From Helopsaltes ochotensis (Eukaryota; Chordata; Aves; Passeriformes; Locustellidae), in assembly GCA_013400155.1 (NCBI GenBank), contig VXBM01000044.1, positions 1,068,963 to 1,132,962 of the forward strand: a stretch of DNA of 64,000 nucleotides, written 5' to 3'. This document shows positions 48,591 through 61,574 of this stretch, in pieces. The notes beneath the pieces were generated by a model. That model did no database searches. It was not told the DNA's origin and was given only the letters and a program-made list of their open reading frames with translations. Position 1 is the stretch's first letter. The number at the start of each line of letters is the position of its first letter. Made by a program: the position numbers and the translations under genes.

Positions 48591-51500
48591 AAGGATTTAG
48601 ACCTGCCTTGATGTAGAGTGAAGCATACTGTCTATTGGGCCTATGCATATTTGCTATAAAAAGTGGTTACTTGGGCAAGGATTTCAGGAAGAGAAAGGTG
48701 GTCTCAAGACAATTGAACAATGGTCCGGAAAGCTGGATTTATGTCACTGTCATATGAACTGGGCAAGTGATTTATTTAAGTCTTCTGTTTGTGTTATTTG
48801 TGCACTCCTGATTTCTCGAGTGACTGATTCGATAACTCTCGTATACAAGCAGTGCAGTGCAATTTAGAGTGTATAAAGTAGCACACCAAAAATTCAGAAC
48901 TCAAAACCTCAAATCTTAGAGGACTGGGGAGATTATTTTCTCTGTGTCTCAGTTCAGCACTTGCAAAATGGAATAATGCTACTCTTCACCTCAGAGAGGT
49001 TTTGTGCATATAAATTCATTAAAGTTTGTAAAATGTTCAGGCACTATAGCAACAGGCACCATAGAAAAACCTGGAAGGGACATAGTAATTACCTTTATAG
49101 CAAGGTTTGGATACTGTGCAGTAAATAAGGCATGGGGGACATATTGAGCAATAGGAAGAGAACTAAAATTGAATATTTGCTTTTCAGTTAAGCTCCTTCT
49201 GTCCTACGCACAGACTGAAGCACAAATAGTTTAGAACAAAATTCAAATGTGACTGTGTAATTAGACAATGTCATGATGCTCACACCCACTGGGGCTCATT
49301 TAGGGACATACAAGGCAATTCTTAGGGTTTGGCAAAGACACCAGCCATTAAAAATAGGGTTTTAAATTAGACAAAAGGTCAGGAAACTGTAATGAAAGGC
49401 AGTCCAATTCTCTTCGGCTACTCCACTGAATTGCAATTTGGAGGGGTAATAAATATTGCATACAATTTTCAAAAGTACTTTAGAGATTTGAGAGCCTAAA
49501 CTCTACGAGTGTCATCATAAACCTAAGCTGCTATTACTCCAGCTAGAGGAAAGTCTGCTTGTTCCAGAAATGGATGCATTAGGATGATATGTCAGCATGG
49601 CACTCCATGCGGAGAGAAACACCATGGGAAGAAGCACATAATAAATTGTCCTTAGCCAACATGTTTGGGCTAGTATCCTTGCATACTGAGAAACTCAAGT
49701 TGGAGTTCTGGACGAGTTAGGTGTTGACACAAATTTGATTTGATTTGAGTTTGACAGAATTTGGTGCTGATTTTCAGCCAATTTTTGTTAACTTTACTCA
49801 AACTGATTCTCAGACTACTCCAACAGCTTTCCTGCTGAAATTGGTGGGGTAGAAAACAGGGAATAACATTCAGTTAAGGGGTTCATACTCTCTACATTAC
49901 AGAGAGAGAGAGGAATAGAGAGGAGTGAGCATACAGAGAAATTACAAGGAATTACGTTATTTAATTGTGTTATTTAACTAAGTTGAGCAAATTCTTTCTC
50001 TAAAACTGAGAAACAGTAAGAACATTAAATTGCATACAGAAAAGTAAAATTTCTTTATTTTAAAGTTATATATGAAATGTCTGTTTATATGTATGATGCT
50101 GTTTTGACAGTAAAGACTCCATCGATTACCACAAGGCCTAACTTTCTACCATAAACAACTTAATCTACCTTGAAATTATGAACTCAGCTGACCCTGCCAA
50201 AATTTCATTACAGAGTCCAAGGAAGGCAGGTATTTTGAAATGTAGGGGGCAGCAACTTTTGCTAGAAATCTGAACAGCAGACATAATTTGTATTTTTAAG
50301 AATATTTGCTATAAATAATAGTTTTTTGTCAGGATTATCCTTATGATTTATTTTTGTTATTGTATGGTTATTTAATGTTTAAGACTTCAAAAACCCACAT
50401 CAAATAAAAAATAACTGATCATCATAGTAAACATCATTAGAGTTCTGGAATCCACTTTTTTTTTTTTTCCCTAAAGGACTGCATTTGTTCTACTAGCATG
50501 CACATATAGCTGATTTTTATGGCAGAATCTGGTTTAGGCATTCGTTATTGACACACATACAATCATTTTAAGTGCAGTTAAGTACACCATCTGCCTTTTC
50601 TTTCTGCCTATGTCTGTGTAGCCATACACAGTGATCTACTATTCCAGGAGTGTCTGGTGCCTGTTATAGCTGCAGCAGTTGCACTACATTCAGCTGAGTA
50701 GACATTTCCCTTATGAACCCTGATTTTCAATGTTTAACAACAAATTTGAAATTGCATAAAACATGGCATACACATTTGCAAACCAGATGTGTTTCTGTTT
50801 ATTCTTTTATTTTTAAATGCCAAAAATGGCAGGGTTTAAAGAGTCCAACCAAATAATATAACATTTGCAATCAGCAAAGCAGCTCTGCTCTCAGTTTGGG
50901 GATGTGATTGAAAGATGTTTGGAATTGGGTCTTACTTAGACTTTTGGTCATTATTTGTGTCTCTCTTCCCGTAGCATAACTGCTACCAGTACACAGCATG
51001 AACTGCAAGCCACATTTAATGAAGGGGCTTGAGCACATGTGTGACAAACCACTGGCATTTGGCATAGAGGGAAATTGTTCTGATTTACCCAGCAGCTAGA
51101 CAGGCTTGATTCTATTAATCCCATGGTAGAAGTTAAAACAGTCTTTATGTTTCTCTCTGAATCTGAGAAACCTAAGGAGAGAGATAGAGAAGCCCTCCAG
51201 AGACAAATTCTGTGAAAGAATTCAAATTCATAAGAAAATGTAAAAAGGAAAGAAGGAGGAGGGAATGAATTAAAAACATTTTCATTTAAACACAGTTTGC
51301 TAGTTTTTCTGGCCATCTGAGCTTTATGTTGGGAAGATGCACTGCAGCAACATTGCAAAATTAAGGGCTCTAAACCTACCAAAGGTCTACTGAAGAATTA
51401 TCAGTCATATCCCGACTTCATCTGCAAGTTCCCAAGGCATTTATTTTTCCAGGTACTCTTGTAAATGCTTGTCCCAGGGCAATGAATGCTTATCTCCTAT

Positions 51501-53600
51501 CAAATACTCCACTGCAATCCAAGGCACCAACTATACCCCACCTCTCCTTAGGAAGTCCTGTTTGCAAACCAGTCCACTGGTTAAAGCACGTAGCACTCAG
51601 CCAGGTTCCTGTGCACAGCACCTGTGGGGAGTGCAGCACCTGTGGTAAGTGTGATACAGAGTTTTCAGCCAAACCCTGAAGTTCTAAAAGAATTTCAAGA
51701 GGCTTCTTTGCACATTCCTCGCTAATTAGAGAGATGTGTGTTTGAACCATTTCATGCTGAGGAAGGTATTGAGCCTGACTGTCTCGCTTCCTCAGAGGGT
51801 GCTCTGATCTCTAACAGGAATTGAGGAAACCACCTCTCCCTGCCTGAACATTAAAGGGAAGAGAGAGCTGGGTCAATTCTTTGAAGAAATAGTTACAGAA
51901 GACTGCTGTCAGGAGAGGATTCCAGGTTTATGATCCCCAGTGCAACAAGGCACTTGTCCATTACTTGGAATGAAGCAGTGGGTGCAAGAGGAGGGAAGGA
52001 GTCACACTCCCAGGTTTCACCTCCTACCTGCTTCAACTTGACATGGTCAAGAACAACAAGAAATTTAGATCAAATGAGGGGCAGTTAGGTTCTACTCAGA
52101 AGTCAGGCACTATCATCTATAGATATTTTTATTACTGAAAATAGTTAGTTTTTCAGTTTCATGCTATTTTCCCCTTCTCCCTCTACTATTCCCTGGCTCC
52201 AGTGTGATGCTGCTGCATCTTCAGTCAAGGGCTGCAGATCCAACTGTTACCTGGTTCCCACAAAGACAGGTCCAATGCCAGATGATTTGCTGTGTGATTT
52301 GTGGGTCACCAGTGTTTATACTGGTAAGCAATATTAGAGGTCTCACATCTGAGGCAGTACCTTAATGTGAGGTGAAAAGTGTTCTAAGAAGGATTTTCCT
52401 GAAAATGCATCTTCAGCAGGGGAGAATATAAGCATGTGATTAATCTTAAACACATTAGTAGTTCTAATGAAGTCAGTAGGGCTACTCATTGACATGAAAT
52501 TAACACATAAAGTCTTCATAGGATGAGAGTATATATATATATGGAGAAAATTGCTTTCTCATCCCATTTCACAGGCATCCAGGACCAGTGCTTGCTCTTG
52601 TGATGGCTTCTTCTCACATCAGCTGCTCAGCCAACCTCTTACTTTGCAGCTGGTCTGCTTAGACCCTTCTATGATCTCTTGTGCTCTCCCTCCACGCGTG
52701 CCCAAGGTGCCAAATGGCTCCTTTTTAATTTCTACATTGATCAAATATTTCCTCTAAAAGACATGTTCAGAGAGATGGTTAATAGTTCTTGACAGTGACA
52801 TAAAAACTGATGAAGAAAAAGCAGCAACCTAGTTAACTGAGGTCAGAAGTAAGAAAATGGGCAGATGAGTTCAGACTCCAGTGGGCCATTCTCTAGCCTC
52901 TTGGCTTTATAAGTCTGGATTCTTTTGATTTTATTTATAGACTAATCTTTATCAATATAATCAGTATTGGCTCTTCAAGGACATAGCCATTACTCACATG
53001 AGACTTAAGTACTGTTTAATACAGTGTGGGGTGCTTAGGGGGAGACTGGGAGACTCACAAGAATGTCTCCTCATTGTCTACTCAGCTCTGAGCATGTAAA
53101 GCAGAGGCTTAAGGAAAACAAAGAATGTGGAAATCAGGAGAAATTAAGAAAGTGAGAGCAAACAAAAGCAACAGAGATGCAGGAAATCTGAAAAAGGCAC
53201 AGTATCATAAAAGATGGATGGAAAAATGGCTTAATATTGTTGCCTGCCTTAAATCTTCCACCACCATGGTGATTGCTATAAATCCCATCCTTGGAGCCTA
53301 ACTACATTGTTTAGTCTATAAGGAACATCAATGCCTATTACCATGAATTCTGCTCCTTCATGCTGGAATTATGGCTGTTGCACAACTAAGCCTTGCCCTT
53401 TGTCAAGTAGCCAGATATTTTTCTAATACAGAGAAAAAACTGTGCTATAAAGGACACAAGCATTGAAAAATTATCAGCATTATTAGAAATGTTAGGACAA
53501 TTCCCGCAATGAAAAATAAAATCCATGTTACTATCCCAATCGTATAAGTGAGCAGTTTCTGTCATTTTTGACTGATTTTGCAGAGAGAATTTAATTCTGA
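48591..53600. other. Unassigned single-copy DNA
   Basis: No gene recognised. A short TA microsatellite lies at 52530-52541. A near-duplicate (gcacctgtggggagtgca then gcacctgtggtaagtg) lies at 51619-51650, and its second copy contains GGTAAGTG, a good splice-donor match, without other exon evidence. Confidence 0.45.
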
Positions 53601-53640
53601 GATATAGATAGATAGATTAAATATATAGATATATAGATTT
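53601..53640. repeat. (GATA)/(TA) microsatellite
   Basis: Interrupted GATA and ATAG units grading into TA repeats. Confidence 0.85.
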
Positions 53641-56600
53641 TCATTGGCAAATTAATAATTTTTGAAGTTGTTACATAATCTACTTAGAAATTTTTTTTTA
53701 ATATTTTGGAAAAGCAGTGCAAAAATATAACAGTAGTGTGAAAACTATGTCTGGAAAAGGTATGTGCAGGCTTTTAGTAACAATCTGGTAAGTTAAGATA
53801 CACCCCAATTCCTTCTCCAGCTGTCAACTCTTCTTTAGCTAATTTTCAAAAGTCTTTGCTATACACAAAATTGTGTGTTAAAAGTTCACATTTCTGGGAT
53901 GCAGCAACATGTCTCCTTGAAAATTGCATTAGTTATTCATGTCTATCTTATCACAATAAAGAAGGAAAAAGTAGATGGCCATAGCAATATAATTTAAAGG
54001 GAGGAATTTTTTGTTCCTATTATGGAGACATTGTTTTCTTTTGAATTGATTTGAGCAAAAGGCAGAAACAATACTACTTGGCATGGTAAAAAGTTGCCTA
54101 CCTATGTTTATTTTCTTTAAAAAACCCTTTATTTTTCAATTCTATGAACAGCTTAAAACTATTTTAGATGCATAAGTTTATGATATTGGCAAATAAAATA
54201 TAATTATGATGTACTCACAAATCTCTTTATCAGTTTCTGTAATGCCCCACATTCCAACCATTTCTTTGTAGGTTTAGACTGCAAAATGGATATCATTCAA
54301 ATATGTGTAGAGCATAAATATTCTCAAGGAAAATAAGGTTCTCACTGTGGCAAAGACTGCAATGTTTATATACTCCTTATATTAATGTGAATCACACCAT
54401 TAAGTTGTACCTCTACTTTACAATTAGTGGAACAATACAAAAAACTAGAACTAAAGAGGACTCAAGCTGATAATGAAAAAAACCCGGAACTTTTGGAGAG
54501 GTAGCAAATAGAACCAAATATTCTGTTAGTGTTTCATATTTTCCATGTACAATGTTTCCTAAGACATTGTCCACATTGAGGAATGATAGGAATTGCTGAA
54601 GCCCATTGTAGCACTGTCTCCAGATTTCAGCACTGTTTCCCTGAAAAACTTATTAGGTCTGAAAGTACATAAGTGAACTAAAAAGAAGGAATTCAGTGTT
54701 TTGAAAAATATATAGAAAATCTTTATCATTATGGTGTACAATAAATAAATAAGAACAAGATCCAGTTGTCACAGGTTCTACACCCGTCTATAACAAGACT
54801 CCAAATTTTATTTACCTGAAGTTGGACTTCGTATCTAATTCTCCACCAAAAAGATTGTTTTCATTTTCAATTTAGTTTCAATCAGGTGAAAACACACACA
54901 TTTTCTGTGAACATCAACTTGGATTTCATCACATTGGTTTCACACATGTGCACAGGTTTTCAGCTGAGCTCACACAGACATAGTAGCAGATGAGCTTAGG
55001 GATCAACGAGAGAAAATTCATGTCAAGTATTACAGGATGGCCAAAGGAAAACATCGCTCAGATTTGTTAGTATAACACTGTGTATCAGAAATGGGATTGA
55101 AAGGGTGCTGTGTGTCCAGTCACTTCAGGAGAAGAACGGAATACTCTGCTCTCTGCGCTCAATTAGAAAAAGCTCATTTGTCAAATGAATTGCTTTTCCA
55201 CAGTATACTTGAGGACTGAGACAGAGGCAATGAAATATTCACAGAAATGCAGACAACTAGTGAAAAGTCTTTTTCTTTAGGATCCTGCAGTCTGCTTTGA
55301 AAAGGAGCAAGAAATGTAAACCACGCTATTGTGTGGTTCCTGTGTAAATTAGCTCTATGGGAATCCAAAACAGAGCAGATTTATGCTAACAACAGGCTGA
55401 GGGAGATTACTTGCAAACAACAAAGGCAGCCTGGCCAGCAGTTTAGGCCTTCTCTTGTTAAGAAAATTTTCCCATCTGTAGCTAAATCAATTAGTTATAC
55501 CAGTACAAACCCCTGATAGAGACATGCTGCACCAGCATGAATTGGGGCTTAAAGCCATTTAGGTTAATTCAATAAATCCTTGTCAGCATTGCTTTGAAGC
55601 AAAGGATACCATAGAAGCAAAGGTTTATTTGGGGTAAAGAGACTGAGTGACATGTAGGTAGGTACCAAGCTGTCATTCCTCTGGCTACAAGCATGTGCAG
55701 CTGAGTGAATATATGTGGCAGGTTGGATTTGGGTCTCATCTCAAGCCTATGTAATGAAGAATGACGTTTTTTCCCTTGCAGCCTTTTCTATTCAATAACT
55801 GGTCTTTAACTAATTTTCAAATGCTTTAATCATGAGATGAAACAAGACAATTACACATGCTGACCCTCAGTGCCCCACACCTCCTGGAATAGCACCAGAT
55901 TGTCATCTTTCTCTCCAGCTCTCTCCTCCCAGTCCTCCCCATTTCCATGTGCCATGGTGGCCAAGTCTACCACTTTCTTTCTCACCTGCAGGAGCACAGT
56001 GTCTGAGGAAATTTTCTGGGACTGCAATCCCCAGAAATGCTACATGAGTTAATAGTTTGCATATTCAGAGGTGCGCTCTGGGGAGGTCATCAACACTGCT
56101 ACAAGAAGAAAGAGCAGCTACAACAAAGCATGCTGCTCTCTCCCCCTCATTAGTGCTGACACTGGTCACTGGCTGGGGCTGGGAGGGAGGCAGCAGGGTG
56201 TCAGAATCAGATCAAGAGATCTCATTTTCTCCAAGCTCTATTGTTCTTCCTCTCTAGCTGTGGAAGAGAGTTTGTTTAAATTGACTGCTTGTCCAGATTT
56301 CCTAAACACTTGATATTCTAGGGAAAAAAAAATTTAGAAGTTAACAGATTATAGAAAATAATTGCATCAATATTTACCTGTGTCACCTATAAACCATAAA
56401 TTAAACGTTTCACCTGGTTCTCACAGTCACTTCTTGTTCCCTAGACTTCATAAAACAATGTCTCCAGAATAATATATGTATTTGAAAACAAAAATCTGTT
56501 CTAAATTTTTAAAGCACAAATGCTCTTGTTAGATACTTGTCACAGGTCAGTCCTCTGCATATTGCCTTCAACAGATATTTTCTACTGCCCAGGAACCATA

Positions 56601-57109
56601 GGACTGAAAGCCTCTTAAGACACAGTTCATGTCCCTGCTATTACAGGCTTCATATCAAACAAGTTTTCATAGCAAATCAATCTCCAGTCTGACAATAACA
56701 GATTTTTTTCCATCAGACAGACAGTTCTGGAATAGAGCTCCCCCACTTACTGACCTGGCACCTCTTCCACTTTGCATTAATCTTTCTTGAGCATGTTTTA
56801 CCAGGGCTGTGCACACCACCCCCCATGACATGGCCTCCATATATGCACTGACATTTTGCAATTACTTCACCTCAAACAACTTCCAACCTCTTTTCCTCAC
56901 GTACTTTACAGAGTGTTCCTGTTGAGTGATCCTGCTGCATGGCTACCAGAGAAAAGGCAGTAATCTGTGGTGTGGAGACAGGAATGTGTGCTTTGTGAGA
57001 CATGCGAAAAGAGGGACAGAAAGACGAATTACTGACAAACAAAACACAGAAGGAATTTCATTTTCCTACTCACCTATAGCCAGAGAGTAGCCCCACGTCT
57101 TTTCTTTCT
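53641..57109. other. Unassigned AT-rich single-copy DNA
   Basis: No gene or mobile element recognised. The open frames are short and without homology. Confidence 0.45.
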
Positions 57110-57480
57110 CTTCAATTGATTCCAAAATACAGGCTGACAATCCTTGGCAGAAGTTCTTGTTGGGCTGTAACTGCATGACCTTGAACTTTGTGCTATTAAT
57201 TTTGTCCATTTCTTTTTACTTCAATCCTTAGTTATCTATCTCATTCACATGATATTTTGATCCTCCTCTACACAGGCAGTGCCACCCAGCATTGTGTCAC
57301 CAGCATAATTTTTAGTTTTTAGTTTCGATCCTCAGTTTAGAAGTAGAAATACCAAACAAATACAGAGTGTTGGGTTTTTTTAGCCACATAGCCTTCCAGA
57401 AGTAACCTCACTCCTGCCTGTGGCTGCCACTACCTCTTCAACACGCAACAGGGACATGTTCATTTCAGTCAATTTTTACC
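57110..57480 (-). mobile_element. Ancient CR1/L3-like LINE 3'-region remnant
   Basis: The minus strand matches the ORF2 C-terminal portion of the same old CR1/L3-like group as 47640-48590. Plus-strand cues are gaactttgtgctattaattt (57182), ttgatcctcctctacacagg (57257) and cccagcattgtgtcaccagc (57284), followed by atcctcagtttag and agaagtaacctcactcctgcc. It cannot be the same copy as the 48-kb fragment: for a minus-strand element the RT part should lie to the right of this part, but it lies to the left. Confidence 0.75.
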
Positions 57481-60400
57481 CCTCTTGTGTAAACTCAGCT
57501 CCTTCCCTTAGTTTGACTGATCATTAGTCAGTGAGATTGCAGAAAAAAAATTAGTTGGATAGCTACTAGCTGCTAGATTAGTCTTAATAATATACAATTT
57601 CTGAACAACTTTTAAAGCAAAAACAATTGAAGGTGAGGAAATAAATATATTTATAAAGAGATTAAATGCAGCTTCAGCCAAGGGAGATTGTTCCAAATTC
57701 ATTTGACACTGCTCTTCAGTGGAAATTTTTTTTTCCAGGAAAAGAAGCCCAAATAATCAATGTCATTGGCGTGGGCTTCAGTAAAAGGACAGCTAGTGAA
57801 GATGACTTAGCCTGTGGAGTTTAGGCAGGGAAAGGGCAGAGAGAGTTAGCATAACTTCATACCAGTTAAAAATAACTGTTGGGACTGAGAGTGACTGCTT
57901 GGTTGAGTGATGCCATTTACCACAGCTTTAAATTACTGTGGAATTGTTCAGGCATTAGTTAACTGTCTGCCATGAATCCCATGATGGATCTCTTAAGTCA
58001 GGGTTAAGGAATGGTTTACCATAGCCTGGTTAATGGTTGTACAAGCTGTTCTTCATGTCTGATTAGTTTTTATCTTTCCATTATTGTAATCATGTGATAA
58101 TTAACTTAATTCCTTTACTTCCTTTTTTAATTTTAATTTTAAATTTAAAAGATTTTAAGCCACCTCTTATTCCATGAAAAGCAGTTTCACCGTCTGTGAG
58201 TAGGTGTCAGATTTACTATCACGGGAAAGAAAAAAGAGCAAGTCTGTGAACACGAGCTGATACTTTTATTCATTTGGCGATTTTTAGTGCAAAATTCAGA
58301 TTTAAAAAAAAAATGAATAAACACAAATTTCACCTGGTATGCATTTATCCAGAGGTAAAATTTCATGTATAAGCTCTTTCCTCTTCTGCCCTCTGAAAAA
58401 AAGTTCCAACAGCTAATCTTTAGTCTGGCAGGTCTAATATGCTCCTTCAGCTCAAAGATTTGAGCAGCCATTTGAGTGTTTTATAACAAGCTGCCTGTAA
58501 GTGTTCCTAACATGTGATGCTAAGCTATGTGGGTCCAGGAGCAGCACCAGCTGTATCATCCAGCTTGCACGGCATGGTGATAATCCGATGGCCGCAGTGC
58601 TCCCCTGGGAAGCAATACCAACAGGCCACTTCCACAAGCAGGCTATGAACTTGAACTATGATGTTAAGCAGGAAAGTATTTCAAATAATTGTCACAGAAA
58701 ATCACTGAACCTCAATTCTCCTGCAGCATGTGGGCGAAATTGCAGGAGCTATGCTTTTGCTATATTGCAAATTACACAGGGTGCAGCTCGTTGGAATAGT
58801 TTTAGACAGACTCACAATGTATGACCAGCAGAAAGGGGAGATCCTCCCTAGACACACACCCCCCACACTTCTGTCTTAATGCTCCTGGTTGTGTGTGGCC
58901 ACCATTTACAAGAGAGTTTGTCTGAACAGACTCAGCTCACTGGCTCAAGAAAAAGACTAAGTAACAGAGTTATCTGCCTCTTTAGTTAGTGGATGAATCC
59001 ACGCACAGGAAAGGCCAAAACCCACCTGACCTAGTGGAAGGGAGAGGTCAGGATGGATGCAGCTGGGTACAGAAGAGGGACAAAGAGGCAGAGGAGAGAA
59101 TGAGTGAGAGCCCTTTTGTAGCCCTACATGGTAAGCCTCACATCTGTAGGCATCACTGTAAGCTAAAACCATAATTATTTACCTCACACTAATAATACCA
59201 GTACTGAAAGAAATGACTTGTTAAATGAAAATCTACCACGGTGTTCGGTGGAATTCAAGCAATCTTTTGGTCATTGGTTGAACTTTCGAGACTATTTTAA
59301 GAGAGCCTGTAAGGTCTGTAAATGTCAAGAGCTCTGGACTTCAAAACTCGGCAGATCTGAAAGCTGGACATCTGCAATACAGTTTGTTGCCTTATACTAC
59401 CAAGAGAGAAACAAGTTCTATTTTTAGTTCACCTTGTGCAAGAAGTGAAGTCATTACAAAGATGAAAGAATTGGTCTGTACTAAAAATAGTATGCAAATG
59501 AGGCAATGCTTCCTACAAGCTTATCTTTTCCTTTCACACTCTTAGCTATGGTCAGTCACAACCACTTTTCCTGAAAATAGCCATGGCATAGACACAAGTA
59601 TTGTTAGTGTTCTCTGCACTCATGAGGAGGAAAAAGGGAAAAAACCCAAAACCACAAAGTAGTGTGCAATGGAAAATACAAATTACATACACATTTATTT
59701 AAATGAAAGATAAAATGTATCTGCAGCTCCAAATAGTCTCTTTGTAAAAACCTTGTAAACCAAGGTCAAAATAAACATTCCAAAGAAAAATCTTTCTTTC
59801 AGCCATGAGAAAGGGTTCCTTGGTTTTCAGCACATTATATCAAAACACAAGTTAAATACTTACATGGTCTCTTATGCTCTTTCTTGTCCCTTTCTACCAG
59901 AGGAGGAATAACCAGCAATATGGAATTTTCAACTTCAGCACTTTTTTACCTATTGATTGTCCATCTTTTAAAAATGATTGAGAAAAAAACCCCATATTTT
60001 TAGAGAAAATTAGTGTCAGGATGGAGAATAATTGTATTTACCTTCATCTTGATTATACAAATTAGAATGGTCTTGTTACAAACTTCTACTAATAAAACAG
60101 TGTTTGGCATAGAAATATTGACACACGCTTGACTATAGTTCTGCTGGCAGTGCCATTATAATAAGACACTAGGATACAATGCAAAAATGGAAAAGAACAT
60201 TCAGCATAGATGATTTCTGTTGTGTTGGTTGGCTGCTGAATAGCTGCTTTAGAGATTGACAGAACAAGATGGGGCTTTTAAATGGGACAAAGACTTAATT
60301 CAATAGCGAAGCAATACAATACAAAACCAAAAAAAAATGGAATTCTGTTCATTTATATGCAAGCTAGTAAGAGGGTGAAAAATTATTCTTCTTTCCTTTA

Positions 60401-61548
60401 ATTTACAGCTTTACAGAGCAATTTTGGGTTTGCAATGTTTTTTCAAGTTGCTATCATATTCTACTTTTTCTTTGAGATTCGGAATTTTGCCCACCTCATT
60501 TAAAGACCAAACAAACTGCCTGAAATGGTGAGCTGTTTCATGCCCAAGCTTTATCAGTCCTCCTCCATTATTCTTTCTGAACTCAGCTGAGTCAAGAAAT
60601 GAGTCATGGTTGTGTCATATGGCTCAGCTACTTCTGAGGACATCTCCGTTCCAGAAAGAAATGCAAACTGCCCTTGACATTCACAAGCCAAAGAGAATAC
60701 TGAAATAAGGAGAAACTGTTCATCTCACCAGTGTTTCACTGAGAACACTTCCTGGGAAATCAGGATATATCTACACTGCAGAACTTCAGTTTTCTCCATA
60801 GTTATCTATTCCTCTTGGGACTTCCTTATAAATTTGTGATCCAGCATCTTGAATTATTTCTTCCAAAAGTTTAGTCATTCCTGTTCTCTATATTCTGACT
60901 TTAGTTATTTAGCAGATTCTGTGTACTAATGAAATAACTGATTTTTTTCCTCTGGTATCAGCAGCAAAGGAGTCAGGCCCTCAGTGAAGTGAACCACTAA
61001 ATTCACTTGCTTGAGTTGTCACCAGTGCTGATACATGTAATGCTGAGTTAGATTAGAAGAAGGGATTGAAATAAGTAAGGGGAAGAAATATACAGAAAAT
61101 TATGTATTTCTAGGACTAGGAAGCAGGCAATTTTCATTTTCAATGAGAGCATCAGGAAAGAAATGGGTATTGTCACTGGAATAAATGTAGCGCATAGCCC
61201 CTCACAAGGTTTCAGGTCTTTGTGAGACAGATCTGCATGATCAAATAGAGTACCTCAGTGATTTTCCAGGTATAAACCTATGCCCTTCACACTTGCATTC
61301 AAGCTTACATCATTATCAAAAGAGATAAGGCAGCAGCAAAGGAAACAGGATTAACCATGAAAGTCATTAGGTTTTAAATTACTGAAGTAAATAAACTTCC
61401 CGCACTGTGACCCAGAATATCTAACTTTTCCTTAAAAACTGTTAACACAGAAAACTTATCAGTCATTTTAATACTTTCTTCCATAAGACCTAGAGTAAAT
61501 ACCAAGTGCAACAGCTTGGTGCCTACAGCTCTGATTCAGAGACTCATT
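57481..61548. other. Unassigned single-copy DNA; candidate conserved segments
   Basis: No gene recognised. The segments 57870-58110, 58440-58800 and 59200-59430 lack simple repeats and transposon signatures and have an even base mix with homeodomain-like cores. They are weak candidates for conserved noncoding DNA. The 107-codon (58501-58824) and 69-codon (59218-59427) frames inside them have no recognisable domain. An ATGCAAAT octamer lies at 59492-59499. Confidence 0.35.
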
Positions 61549-61574
61549 CACATATATATATTTATATATATACA
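61549..61574. repeat. Short (TA)n microsatellite
   Basis: CATATATATATTTATATATATAC-type repeat with a single TT interruption. Confidence 0.85.

Noticed and set aside
51590..51660. Possible exon ending at GGTAAGTG
   Set aside because: A single good donor match next to a local duplication, with no acceptor or homology.
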